Positions 34,544 to 43,801 are shown, numbered from the stretch's first letter. The stretch is 64,000 bases of DNA from Pseudomonas poae (GCA_028869255.1 CP110972.1:6362001-6426000); one strand, 5' to 3'. Numbers and translations are program-made. The notes: generated from the letters alone by a model not told the origin.

Positions 34544-34557
34544 CAAACACCTGTTTG
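34544..34557. promoter_or_regulatory. PsrA-type operator
   Basis: CAAAC-ACCT-GTTTG fits the published PsrA motif G/CAAAC-N2-4-GTTTG/C exactly and covers the predicted start site. PsrA is the TetR repressor of fatty-acid degradation in pseudomonads, released by long-chain fatty acids. Confidence 0.65.
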
Positions 34558-34617
34558 ACCGCCACAACAAATCCACGCGGTTGTTCATTCCAGATTCATC
34601 AGCAGAGGTTTATCGCT

Positions 34618-36422
34618 ATGCCTGACTACAAGGCCCCCTTGCGTGATATTCGCTTCGTTCGTGACGAACTGCTTGGTTATGAAGCGCACTATCAGAGCCT
34701 GCCGGCTTGCCAGGACGCTACCCCGGACATGGTTGACGCCATTCTCGAAGAAGGCGCCAAGTTCTGTGAGCAAGTGCTGGCACCGTTGAACCGCGTGGGC
34801 GACATCGAAGGGTGCACCTGGAGCGAGTCAGGCGTTAAGACCCCTACTGGTTTCAAAGAAGCCTACAAACAGTTCGTCGAAGGCGGCTGGCCAAGCCTGG
34901 CCCACGACGTGGAGCACGGCGGCCAGGGCCTGCCGGAATCGTTGGGTCTGGCCGTGAGCGAAATGGTTGGCGCCGCCAACTGGTCGTGGGGCATGTACCC
35001 GGGCCTGTCCCACGGTGCGATGAACACCATCTCCGAGCACGGCACCCCGGAACAGCAAAACGCCTACCTGACCAAACTGGTCTCGGGCGAATGGACCGGC
35101 ACCATGTGCCTGACCGAGCCGCACTGCGGCACCGACCTGGGCATGCTGCGCACCAAGGCCGAGCCTCAGGCCGACGGTTCCTACAAAGTCTCCGGCACCA
35201 AGATCTTCATCTCGGCCGGTGAACACGACATGGCCGACAACATCGTCCACATCGTACTGGCCCGCCTGCCGGACGCACCGGCCGGCACCAAAGGTATTTC
35301 GTTGTTTATCGTGCCTAAATTCCTGCCGAACGCAGACGGCTCGATCGGCGCGCGCAATGCCGTGACCTGTGGGTCCCTGGAACACAAAATGGGCATCCAC
35401 GGTAACGCCACTTGCGTGATGAACTTCGACGCGGCCACCGGTTTCCTGATCGGCCCGGCGAACAAAGGCCTGAACTGCATGTTCACCTTTATGAACACCG
35501 CTCGCCTGGGTACCGCGCTGCAAGGCCTGTCGCACGCCGAGATCGGCTTCAGGGCGGCCTGAAATATGCGCGTGACCGCCTGCAAATGCGCTCCCTGACC
35601 GGCCCGAAAGCCCCGGAAAAAGCCGCCGACCCGATCATCGTGCACCCTGACGTGCGCCGCATGCTGCTGACCATGAAAGCCTTCGCCGAAGGCAACCGTG
35701 CGATGGTGTACTTCACCGCCAAGCAAGTGGATATCGTCAAGTACGGCACCGACGACGAAGCCAAGAAACAGGCAGATGGCCTGCTGGCTTTCATGACCCC
35801 GATCGCCAAGGCGTTCATGACCGAAGTCGGTTTTGAGTCGGCCAACCACGGCGTGCAGATCTACGGCGGCCACGGCTTTATCGCCGAGTGGGGCATGGAA
35901 CAGAACGTTCGCGACAGCCGCATTTCGATGCTGTACGAAGGCACCACCGGCATCCAGGCGCTGGACCTGCTCGGCCGTAAAGTGCTGATGACCCAAGGCG
36001 AAGCGCTCAAGGGCTTCACCAAGATCGTGCACAAGTTCTGCCAGGCCAACGAAGGCGTTGAGGCGGTTAAAGAGTTCGTTGCACCGTTGGCTGCACTCAA
36101 CAAAGAGTGGGGCGAGTTGACCATGAAGGTCGGCATGGCCGCGATGAAAGACCGTGAAGAAGTCGGTGCCGCTTCGGTGGATTACCTGATGTACTCCGGT
36201 TATGCCTGCCTGGCGTACTTCTGGGCCGACATGGCGCGCCTGGCTGCCGAGAAACTGGCTGCCGGTACCACCGAAGAGGCGTTCTACACCGCCAAGCTGC
36301 AAACCGCACGCTTCTACTTCCAGCGCATCCTGCCACGTACCCGTACTCACGTAGCCACCATGCTGTCGGGCGCCAACAACCTGATGGACATGAAAGAAGA
36401 AGACTTCGGCCTGGCTTACTAA
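34618..36422 (+). pseudogene. Acyl-CoA dehydrogenase 1 (FadE1-like), split by a -1 frameshift
   Basis: From the ATG at 34618 the first frame ([20 protein letters not shown]) runs to a stop at 35562. The rest of the protein continues in another frame from [20 protein letters not shown] to 36422. One C is missing at about 35550 (TTCAG for TTCCAG); restoring it gives [16 protein letters not shown] and a protein of about 601 aa, matching the two paralogs downstream. FAD site ([13 protein letters not shown]) and the catalytic Glu region MLYEGTTGIQALDLLGR are present. Its position matches P. aeruginosa PA0506 (FadE1). Likely the first step of long-chain beta-oxidation, controlled by PsrA. Confidence 0.85.
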
Positions 36423-36440
36423 GCCTTACCGGGTTCTCTC

Positions 36441-36478
36441 AAAAACCGCCGGGCCCTTTGGGGTGCGGCGGTTTTTTT
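36441..36478 (+). terminator. Terminator after acyl-CoA dehydrogenase 1
   Basis: AAAAACCGCC and GGCGGTTTTTTT arms around a 16-base loop, with a seven-T tail, between two convergent genes. Confidence 0.9.
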
Positions 36479-36497
36479 ATGTGTGCAGCCAACGCAC

Positions 36498-38093
36498 TCA
36501 AGGTGTCGGGGTGAACGGCGTTCCGTCGCAATAAACGTTGCCGGCCAAAACACCCCTGACCCCAATGGCCACCGGCGCAGATCGAAGCAGCTGGTTGGCG
36601 TTGTTGAGCATCGAATAGCTGAAATACATCACGCCTCTGCCGATTACCCTCATGGTGGTCGTGTAAGGCAGGTTCAAGGTAAGGCCCAGTGTTGGAGCAT
36701 CGGCCGCCAGCACTGTAGAGACCGTGACGGCTGGAACAATCGGGTTTGAACCATTGTCCTGCCGGCTCAATGCGCAGGTCAGTGTCAACGTCCGGCCGGG
36801 AATCAAAGCGGCTGAAGGTGGGATAAACACCGCAATAGAACGGTTCGGGTAGGGTGCGTTCAAGGGTTGCGGCGAGTTGCAGTTGAGGTTGCCCTCGCTG
36901 TTCAGGTTTTGCACGATCGGCAGCGCCAGCGTCATCAAGGTCGACAGGTTAAAGGTCAGGGTTCTGCCTGGCCCATTGAAGACAACCCCGCCGCTGATGA
37001 TTCTGAACCCCACCGCAGTCGTCGTGTCATTGTTGGCGGCTCCCGCAAGCGCGGCCTGGATTTGCGCCGTGGTGACAATAAAGCGTAACGGTAACGGTTG
37101 CCCGGCGTAAATCAAGGACGTCGGCATGGAGGCGGCGCCAAGCGTAACGCCCACCACGTCGCCGATTTGCAAACCGTCGACGCTGTCCAGCCACACCTCC
37201 ATCCCGCCCTGCCCACCCTGGGTGATATCCCCAAGCGTCACTGTGTTATCGGGCGCAATCGCCTGAGTCACGCGTGGGATGGCAATGTTCGAAGGGGTGA
37301 TGCGCAGCGCCACCCTGACCTCAAGAATCAACGAGTCCCGAGCGCGGTTGCCTTCTCGGTCGAGACAGCGATAGGTCAGCTGCTGCGGGCCATTGCCGCG
37401 GGCGCGAATAATGGCCGCAGGTACCGGTATAAGACGCACAGCCGGGAAGTCGGGCAGGGCGGTCACGGGCGGTACGGCGTACGCCACCTCCATGTGGCTG
37501 TCGGTGTTGCCGTAGTAGACAACGGCACGCAGGGCGATCTCGTTGTTGATTTCCGCATGCTCAGGAATCCGAAACAGGACCGGGTCATTGTTGGCCAGGT
37601 ATTCTTCGGTAATCAGAGGCGTCGCCAGGTTTGCCGGCAGCAGTGGGCGCGGCGGTGTGATAGTCAAGTAACCAAACGGTGGGGTTTTCTGGACCCGCAA
37701 GGGGGTACTGGCGGTCGCACGCAGCACGTTACTGCCGTCGTCCAGGATATAGGTGAGTTGGTAGTCGCCTTCACTGCCCACCAGGCGGCGCGGCACGGTG
37801 ATGTCGACCGCTGCCGTGGGATACGTCGGCAATTGCTGGTAGGACAGCACCTCGTATTCAGCCGGCGGCGGTAATTCGGCGTACACCCTGATCGTGGCAC
37901 GAGATCCGGGAGGCCCGGGTTGCGGCGGTACCGGAATGCGGATGCGCAGGTCATTGGCTGCCGTAGACAGGGGGACCAGGCCGCCGGCGTTGGGGATGGC
38001 ATCCACCACGATCAGCGGCTGTAATCGGGGTTGTGCGTTACGAATCAAGAACAGTGAACTTGTGCGCACCAGGTCGTTTTCCGAGGTTTCCAT
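36498..38093 (-). CDS. Large unknown protein, probable beta-sandwich repeats (531 aa)
   Basis: 531 aa from the ATG at 38093 (GGGA nine bases upstream; an ATG at 38102 is equally possible). Rich in Pro, Thr, Val and Ile with few charges, it looks like several Ig-like or cohesin-like beta-sandwich modules: RIRIPVPPQPGPPGSRATIR, ATASTPLRVQKTPPFGYLTI, YRCLDREGNRARDSLILEVR and ALSRQDNGSNPIVPAVTVST. There is no signal peptide, anchor or LPXTG, so any export is by another route. I recognise no family. A perfect palindromic TACTGT-N8-ACAGTA dyad lies about 106 bases upstream, like those before the two small genes at 2.2-3.0 kb. Confidence 0.75.
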   Translation of the reverse strand: METSENDLVRTSSLFLIRNAQPRLQPLIVVDAIPNAGGLVPLSTAANDLRIRIPVPPQPGPPGSRATIRVYAELPPPAEYEVLSYQQLPTYPTAAVDITVPRRLVGSEGDYQLTYILDDGSNVLRATASTPLRVQKTPPFGYLTITPPRPLLPANLATPLITEEYLANNDPVLFRIPEHAEINNEIALRAVVYYGNTDSHMEVAYAVPPVTALPDFPAVRLIPVPAAIIRARGNGPQQLTYRCLDREGNRARDSLILEVRVALRITPSNIAIPRVTQAIAPDNTVTLGDITQGGQGGMEVWLDSVDGLQIGDVVGVTLGAASMPTSLIYAGQPLPLRFIVTTAQIQAALAGAANNDTTTAVGFRIISGGVVFNGPGRTLTFNLSTLMTLALPIVQNLNSEGNLNCNSPQPLNAPYPNRSIAVFIPPSAALIPGRTLTLTCALSRQDNGSNPIVPAVTVSTVLAADAPTLGLTLNLPYTTTMRVIGRGVMYFSYSMLNNANQLLRSAPVAIGVRGVLAGNVYCDGTPFTPTP

Positions 38094-38198
38094 AATCGTC
38101 ATTCCCGTTGTGTAAAGGGCACTCCTTGTTTCTCCCGAAAACCGGCTGGATGGTACTGAGTGGTATACGCGAGTAAACACAGCAAAACCTTGGCTGAA

Positions 38199-38218
38199 TA
38201 CTGTCAACCTTGACAGTA
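38199..38218. promoter_or_regulatory. TACTGT-N8-ACAG dyad, copy 3 (perfect palindrome)
   Basis: TACTGTCAACCTTGACAGTA, symmetric over all 20 bases. It is the only notable element in the 306-base gap 38094-38399 between the divergent 531-aa gene and the diguanylate cyclase. Confidence 0.55.
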
Positions 38219-38399
38219 CGAGATGGCCGACAGCGCTGCTGTCTTCAGGTGTGCGATAAAAAAACCACAGCGTGACACTCAGGGATTGGGCCGCTCGGCC
38301 GTTAAAGTGATGGCAATGTGATACATGGCAGGCAGGCTGTGCTTAACTGTCTGCGTAAAGGCACAGTGCCATCACTTTTTGCGGGTCGGAGTTTTACCC

Positions 38400-39689
38400 T
38401 TGTCACGCGTGTCCGCTGTACGTTTCAGTCATTTTTTCCCTTCGTTGCTGCTGTTGCTGGCTGGGCTCTCGGCTGCGTATGTCAAAGATCTCAACGTGTT
38501 CTTTACATCGCTGTTCAATGTGCTGCCGACCCTGGTGCTGTTGCTCGGCGGCTCGTATTGCGCGGTGTATCGCCGCCAGCGTGAACTGTTCCTGATGATC
38601 ACGGTGTATATCGCCTACTTCCTGCTCGACACCCAGACCGACTTCTACCGCGACAATGGCCGCGTACGTGAAGACGCCGCCGTGGTGTTTCACTTGTGTT
38701 GCCTGTTATTGCCGCTGTTGTTCAGCATTTACGCGCTCTGGCAGGAGAAGACCCACCTGTTCCGTGACTTTGTCGCACGCGGCGCGGTATTGCTGGCCGT
38801 AGGCAGCGTGGCGCTGGCGCTGGAGCAAAGTTATCCCGAAGCCGTGCTCAACTGGCTGGCGGAGATTCGCTGGCCGGCCTTGCACGGCCGTTGGATGAGT
38901 CTGATCCAGCTGTCATACCCGATGTTCCTGATCGGTTTCCTGACTCTGGCCGCCCAGTATTGGTATCAGCCGCGCCCGTTGCATGCGGCGCAACTGGTGG
39001 GATTGCTGGGGATGTTCTGGATGTTGCCGCAAACCTTCATCCTGCCGTTTACCTTGAACATCATGTGCAGCCAGGTGATGCTGATGATCGCCGCCGGTGT
39101 GGCCCACGAGGCCTATCAAATGGCCTTTCGTGACGAGCTGACCGGCCTGCCGGGGCGCCGTGCCCTCAACGAGCGCATGCAGCGGCTGGGGCGCAACTAT
39201 GTGCTGGCGATGAGCGACGTCGACCACTTCAAGCGCTTCAACGACACCCATGGCCACGACGTGGGTGACCAGGTGCTGCGGCTGGTGGCCAGCAAATTGT
39301 CCAAGGTCAACGGTGGCGGGCGCGCCTACCGGTATGGCGGTGAAGAGTTCGCCGTGGTGTTCGCCGGCAAGACCCTGGATGAGTGCATGCCGTACCTGGA
39401 GGAAATTCGCGAGATCATCGCCGACTACGACATCAAGCTGCGCAACTCGGATCGCCCGCAAGACGACCAGCAGGGCCGTCAACGCCGCGCCGGCAGTGGT
39501 GCATCGAGTGTCTCGGTGACCATCAGCATCGGAGTGGCCGAACGCCAGATCGAGCATCGCACGCCCGAAGAAGTGCTCAAGACCGCCGACCAGGCGCTGT
39601 ATGCCGCCAAGGGCGCAGGGCGCAACTGTGTGGTCGCGGCCGGGCAAACCCGGCGCGGCGCGGTGCGCATGGCGAGCGCTGCCGGTTGA
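38400..39689 (+). CDS. Membrane-bound diguanylate cyclase (GGDEF domain)
   Basis: 429 aa from a TTG at 38400 with GGAG eight bases upstream; longer in-frame starts at 38325 lack a site. Seven or so membrane helices fill the first 240 residues (FFPSLLLLLAGLSAAY, LVLLLGGSYCAVY, MVLMIAAGVAHEA-type segments). The GGDEF domain then shows DELTGLPGRRALNERMQRLG, DVDHFKRFNDTHGHDVGDQV and an intact active site RYGGEEFAVVFAG, followed by SVTISIGVA. It should make c-di-GMP at the inner membrane. No RxxD inhibitory site is obvious five residues before GGEEF. It is placed between two acyl-CoA dehydrogenase genes. Confidence 0.9.
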   Translation: MSRVSAVRFSHFFPSLLLLLAGLSAAYVKDLNVFFTSLFNVLPTLVLLLGGSYCAVYRRQRELFLMITVYIAYFLLDTQTDFYRDNGRVREDAAVVFHLCCLLLPLLFSIYALWQEKTHLFRDFVARGAVLLAVGSVALALEQSYPEAVLNWLAEIRWPALHGRWMSLIQLSYPMFLIGFLTLAAQYWYQPRPLHAAQLVGLLGMFWMLPQTFILPFTLNIMCSQVMLMIAAGVAHEAYQMAFRDELTGLPGRRALNERMQRLGRNYVLAMSDVDHFKRFNDTHGHDVGDQVLRLVASKLSKVNGGGRAYRYGGEEFAVVFAGKTLDECMPYLEEIREIIADYDIKLRNSDRPQDDQQGRQRRAGSGASSVSVTISIGVAERQIEHRTPEEVLKTADQALYAAKGAGRNCVVAAGQTRRGAVRMASAAG

Positions 39690-39779
39690 GTGATGGCGGT
39701 GTATTCAGCGGTTCTACAGTGATTGTTTGAGGCACCAGCCGGCAGTAGGTTGAAACCATCTGCTGCCGGAGAAACTGTC

Positions 39780-41549
39780 ATGCCTGAATACAAAGCACCC
39801 CTGCGCGACATGCGCTTTCTGATCGACAACGTATTTGACTTCCACGGCCACTACGCCGCCCTCGGCGCGACCGACGCCAGCCCGGACATGGTCGGTGCGA
39901 TCCTCGAAGAAGGCGCCAAATTCTGCGAAAACGTGCTCGCGCCGCTCAACCGCAGCGGTGACGAAGAGGGCTGCCATTTCGACAATGGCGTGGTGACCAC
40001 ACCCAAAGGCTTCAAGGAAGCCTTCGCCCAGTACGTGGAAGGCGGCTGGCACGGCGTTGCGGCAGACCCGGCCTACGGTGGTCAGGGCTTGCCGCACTCC
40101 CTGGGCCTGGTGCTGAGCGAGATGATCGGCTCCAGCAACACCTCCTGGGGCATGTACCCGGGCCTGACTCACGGCGCGATGTCGGCGATCCATGCCCACG
40201 GCACCGAGGAGCAGAAAGCCACGTTCCTCAGCAAACTCACCGCCGGTGAATGGACCGGCACCATGTGCCTGACCGAAGCCCATTGCGGCACCGACCTGGG
40301 CCTGATCAAGACCCGCGCCGTGCCCCAGGCGGACGGCAGCTACGCGGTCACCGGCAGCAAGATCTTCATCTCGGCCGGCGAGCACGACATGAGCGCCAAT
40401 ATCATCCACCTGGTGTTGGCCAAGCTGCCGGACGCGCCGGCGGGCACCAAAGGTATCTCGTTGTTTATCGTGCCCAAGTTCCATACGGATTCCGGCGAAC
40501 GCAACGCGGTGCACTGCGGTTCCATCGAACACAAAATGGGTATCAAGGCTTCAGCCACCTGCGTGCTGAACTTCGACGGCGCCAAGGGCTTTTTGATTGG
40601 CGAGGCCAACAAAGGCCTCAACTGCATGTTCACCATGATGAACCACGCACGCCTGGGCACCGGTATGCAGGGCCTGTGCAACGGTGAAGCGAGTTTCCAG
40701 GGCGCGATCAAATACGCCAACGACCGCCTGCAAATGCGCTCGCTCACCGGTGCCAAGGCCCCGGAGAAAGCCGCCGACCCGATCATTGTGCACCCTGACG
40801 TGCGCCGCATGTTGCTCACCATGAAAGCCTTCAACGAAGGCAACCGGGCGCTGACCTATTTCACCGCGCAATTGCTCGACACCGCGCACCTGAGCAGCGA
40901 CGCCGCGCAGCGCCAGGAGGCCGAAGACCTGCTGGCGTTCCTCACACCGATCTGCAAAGCCTTTATGACCGACACCGGCCTTGAGGTGACCAATCACGGC
41001 ATGCAGGTTTTTGGCGGCCATGGCTATATTCGTGAATGGGGCATGGAGCAACTGGCCCGCGATGCGCGGATTGCGCCGATCTATGAAGGCACCAACGGCA
41101 TCCAGGCCCTCGACCTGCTGGGGCGCAAGGTGCTGGGCAGCCAGGGCAAGTTGCTGCGTGGTTTCACCAAAATCGTGCATAAGTTCTGTGCGTCGAATGC
41201 CGAGCATCCACAGCTCAAGATTTATGTGGCGCAGCTCAACCAACTGAACCAGGAATGGGGCGAGCTGACGACCAAGGTCGGTATGGCCGCGATGAAAAAC
41301 CCTGATGAAGTCGGCGCAGCGGCTGTGGATTACTTGATGTACAGCGGTTATGTGATCCTGGCTTATCTGTGGCTGCGCATGGCCATTGCGGCGCACAGCC
41401 ACGACGATGCCGAGTTTGCCAAGGCCAAGCTGGCGACCTGCGAGTTCTACTTCCAGCGCCTGCTGCCGCGTACCGCCAGCCACCGCTCCGCTGTGGAGGC
41501 TGGCAGCGAATGCCTGATGAGTCTGCCTGCTCAGCTGTTTGCCCTATAG
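39780..41549 (+). CDS. Acyl-CoA dehydrogenase 2
   Basis: 589 aa from the ATG at 39780 (GGAG eight bases upstream). Starts PEYKAPLRDMRFLIDNVFDF like its two paralogs. FAD-binding MCLTEAHCGTDLGLIKTRA, central GSIEHKMGIKASATCVLNFD, the RRMLLTMKAFNEGNRALTYF helix, and the catalytic Glu segment IYEGTNGIQALDLLGRKVLG are intact. The extra C-terminal domain of about 130 residues sets this 590-aa group apart from the 390-aa mitochondrial-type enzymes. Probably long- or medium-chain acyl-CoA oxidation in the cytoplasm. It likely has its own promoter after the diguanylate cyclase gene. Confidence 0.93.
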   Translation: MPEYKAPLRDMRFLIDNVFDFHGHYAALGATDASPDMVGAILEEGAKFCENVLAPLNRSGDEEGCHFDNGVVTTPKGFKEAFAQYVEGGWHGVAADPAYGGQGLPHSLGLVLSEMIGSSNTSWGMYPGLTHGAMSAIHAHGTEEQKATFLSKLTAGEWTGTMCLTEAHCGTDLGLIKTRAVPQADGSYAVTGSKIFISAGEHDMSANIIHLVLAKLPDAPAGTKGISLFIVPKFHTDSGERNAVHCGSIEHKMGIKASATCVLNFDGAKGFLIGEANKGLNCMFTMMNHARLGTGMQGLCNGEASFQGAIKYANDRLQMRSLTGAKAPEKAADPIIVHPDVRRMLLTMKAFNEGNRALTYFTAQLLDTAHLSSDAAQRQEAEDLLAFLTPICKAFMTDTGLEVTNHGMQVFGGHGYIREWGMEQLARDARIAPIYEGTNGIQALDLLGRKVLGSQGKLLRGFTKIVHKFCASNAEHPQLKIYVAQLNQLNQEWGELTTKVGMAAMKNPDEVGAAAVDYLMYSGYVILAYLWLRMAIAAHSHDDAEFAKAKLATCEFYFQRLLPRTASHRSAVEAGSECLMSLPAQLFAL

Positions 41550-41570
41550 ACCCTGACTCTCCACGGTCTG

Positions 41571-41663
41571 AATGTGGGAGCGGGCTTGCTCGCGAAGGCG
41601 TTGTGTCAGAAACAAATCAGCTGACTGACACTACGCTTTCGCGAGCAAGCCCGCTCCCACATT
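41571..41663. repeat. REP doublet between acyl-CoA dehydrogenases 2 and 3
   Basis: Perfect arms AATGTGGGAGCGGGCTTGCT and complement, near-identical in arm sequence to the REP at 30365. Confidence 0.85.
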
Positions 41664-41796
41664 GGATCTGTGTGTGACTTATAAATACTTAATAGTCACG
41701 AACGGACCCTATGTGTCTGAAAAGTTGTTCGGGTACACTCGAAGCCTGTAAAGCCGACCCTATCGAATCACTTTTCACGTTCTCACGAGGTTTGCC

Positions 41797-43575
41797 ATGG
41801 CTGATTACAAAGCGCCGCTGCGTGATATGCGCTTCGTCCTCAACGAAGTTTTTGAGGTCGCCACCACTTGGGCCCAATTGCCGGCATTGGCAGACACCGT
41901 TGACGCCTCCACCTGCGAGGCAATCCTCGAAGAAGCCGGCAAAGTCACCGCCAAATCCATCGCACCGCTCAGTCGCGGTGGCGATGAACAAGGCTGCCGT
42001 TGGGCAGACAGCGTCGTCACCACGCCCGATGGTTATCCACAAGCCTACAAAACCTACGCCGAAGGTGGCTGGGTGGGTGTAGGCGGTGATCCGGTCTTCG
42101 GCGGCATGGGCATGCCCAAGGCAGTCTCGGCGCAGGTGGAAGAGATGATCAACTCGTCGAGCCTGGCGTTCGGCCTGTACCCGATGCTGACGTCCGGGGC
42201 CTGCGTGTCGATCAACACCCACGCCAGCGAAGCACTCAAGGCCACCTACCTGCCGAAGATGTATTCCGGTGAGTGGGCCGGTTCCATGTGCCTGACCGAA
42301 GCGCATGCCGGCACTGACCTGGGGATTATTCGCACTAAGGCCGAGCCGCAGGCGGATGGGTCCTACATCATCAGCGGCACCAAGATCTTCATCACCGGCG
42401 GCGAACACGACCTCACCGAAAACATCATCCACTTGGTACTGGCCAAGCTGCCGGACGCGCCGGCTGGCCCCAAGGGCATCTCGCTGTTTTTGGTGCCGAA
42501 ATTCATGGTCAATGCCGACGGCAGCCTGGGGGCGCGCAACCCGGTGACCTGTGGCTCCATCGAGCACAAGATGGGCATCCAGGCGTCCGCGACCTGCGTG
42601 ATGAACTTCGACCAAGCTGTAGGCTACCTGGTGGGCGAGCCCAACCGTGGCCTGGCGGCGATGTTCACCATGATGAACTACGAGCGGCTTGGCGTGGGTA
42701 TTCAGGGCCTGGCGTCCGGCGAGCGCTCTTACCAGAACGCCATTGAATATGCGCGTGACCGCCTGCAAAGCCGTTCGCCGTTGGGCGCTCAGGCCAAGGA
42801 CAAAGTGGCCGACCCGATCATCGTCCACCCTGACGTGCGCCGCATGCTGCTGACCATGAAAGCCGCCAACGAAGGCGGCCGTGCGTTCTCCACCTATGTG
42901 GCCACGCAACTGGACATCGCCAAGTTCAGCGAAGACCCCGTAGCCCGTGAGCGTGCCGACAACCTGGTGGCACTGCTGACCCCGGTGGCCAAGGCTTTCC
43001 TCAGCGACCTGGGCCTGGAAACCACCGTGCTTGGTCAGCAAGTGTTTGGCGGCCATGGCTACATTCGGGAGTGGGGCCAGGAGCAATTGGTGCGTGATGT
43101 GCGCATCACCCAGATCTACGAAGGCACTAACGGCATCCAGGCGCTGGACTTGATGGGGCGCAAGATCGTCGGCAGCGGCGGCGCCTTCTATACCTTGTTT
43201 GCCGACGAGATCCGCCAATTCACCGCTACGGCGGGGGCCGAGCTGGCCGAGTTCACCAAGCCGCTCAACGCTGCGGTGGATAACCTGGATGAATTGACCG
43301 CCTGGGTGCTGGACCGCGCCAAGACCAACCCGAATGAAATCGGCGCGGCGTCGGTGGAGTACCTGCATGCCTTTGGTTACATGGCGTATGCCTATATGTG
43401 GGCGCGCATGGCCAAGGCGGCGTGGGGAAAAGAGGCTGAAGAAGACTTCTACGCCAGCAAGCTGGGCACGGCGCGTTTCTACTTTGCCCGCCTGTTGCCA
43501 CGTATTCAGTCGCTGAGTGCGTCGGTAAAAGCCGGTAGCGAATCGTTGTTTTTGCTGGATGAAGCACTGTTCTAA
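41797..43575 (+). CDS. Acyl-CoA dehydrogenase 3 (FadE2-like)
   Basis: 592 aa, opening [20 protein letters not shown]. Motifs as in the paralogs: [40 protein letters not shown], and IYEGTNGIQALDLMGRKIVG with the catalytic Glu. The cysteine of the HCGTDLG motif in copies 1 and 2 is Ala here. It diverges most in the C-terminal domain (FADEIRQFTATAGAELAEFT), so a different chain-length preference is plausible. Position next to rsmY fits P. aeruginosa PA0508 (FadE2) and its orthologs. ATG at 41797 follows a purine-rich GAGG site. Confidence 0.93.
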   Translation: MADYKAPLRDMRFVLNEVFEVATTWAQLPALADTVDASTCEAILEEAGKVTAKSIAPLSRGGDEQGCRWADSVVTTPDGYPQAYKTYAEGGWVGVGGDPVFGGMGMPKAVSAQVEEMINSSSLAFGLYPMLTSGACVSINTHASEALKATYLPKMYSGEWAGSMCLTEAHAGTDLGIIRTKAEPQADGSYIISGTKIFITGGEHDLTENIIHLVLAKLPDAPAGPKGISLFLVPKFMVNADGSLGARNPVTCGSIEHKMGIQASATCVMNFDQAVGYLVGEPNRGLAAMFTMMNYERLGVGIQGLASGERSYQNAIEYARDRLQSRSPLGAQAKDKVADPIIVHPDVRRMLLTMKAANEGGRAFSTYVATQLDIAKFSEDPVARERADNLVALLTPVAKAFLSDLGLETTVLGQQVFGGHGYIREWGQEQLVRDVRITQIYEGTNGIQALDLMGRKIVGSGGAFYTLFADEIRQFTATAGAELAEFTKPLNAAVDNLDELTAWVLDRAKTNPNEIGAASVEYLHAFGYMAYAYMWARMAKAAWGKEAEEDFYASKLGTARFYFARLLPRIQSLSASVKAGSESLFLLDEALF

Positions 43576-43589
43576 GGGCTTGGAGGGCG

Positions 43590-43607
43590 TGTAAGCATTC
43601 TCTTACA
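43590..43607. promoter_or_regulatory. GacA upstream activating sequence
   Basis: TGTAAGCATTCTCTTACA, an exact TGTAAG-N6-CTTACA match, 14 bases after the acyl-CoA dehydrogenase stop and about 60 bases (centre to start) before rsmY. Confidence 0.93.
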
Positions 43608-43664
43608 TGACGTACTGCTATTCGTCCTCTATCGCTAAATTGGATCCACGGATAATCTACTTCA

Positions 43665-43787
43665 CATGGACGTCGCGCAGGAAGCGCAAAGCAACAACAC
43701 GGACACGTAGGATTCTGCCAGGATGGCGGAGTGAAATGGATGTCAGGGAAACAGTCTGCAAAGCCCCGCTTCGGCGGGGTTTTCTTT
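43665..43787 (+). ncRNA. rsmY: Small regulatory RNA RsmY
   Basis: About 120 nt, from a start near 43665 (placed by a TAATCT -10 at 43653 and the GacA box) to the terminator at 43764-43787. It contains eight GGA motifs (at 43668, 43680, 43701, 43710, 43721, 43728, 43738 and 43747), several in hairpin loops such as GCGCAGGAAGCGC and GCCAGGATGGC. Such RNAs sequester RsmA/RsmE and relieve their repression of secondary metabolism and biofilm genes. Length, GGA number, GacA box and position after the FadE2-like gene identify RsmY rather than RsmX or RsmZ. The 5' end is inferred. Confidence 0.9.
43764..43787 (+). terminator. RsmY terminator
   Basis: CCCCGC-TTCG-GCGGGG stem with an extra-stable TTCG loop followed by TTTTCTTTT. 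Confidence 0.95.
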
Positions 43788-43801
43788 TGCTCGCGAAAAA
43801 G

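Noticed and set aside
42033..42041. Fourth perfect TTATCCACA
   Set aside because: Inside acyl-CoA dehydrogenase 3, encoding Gly-Tyr-Pro-Gln; isolated, so probably chance.
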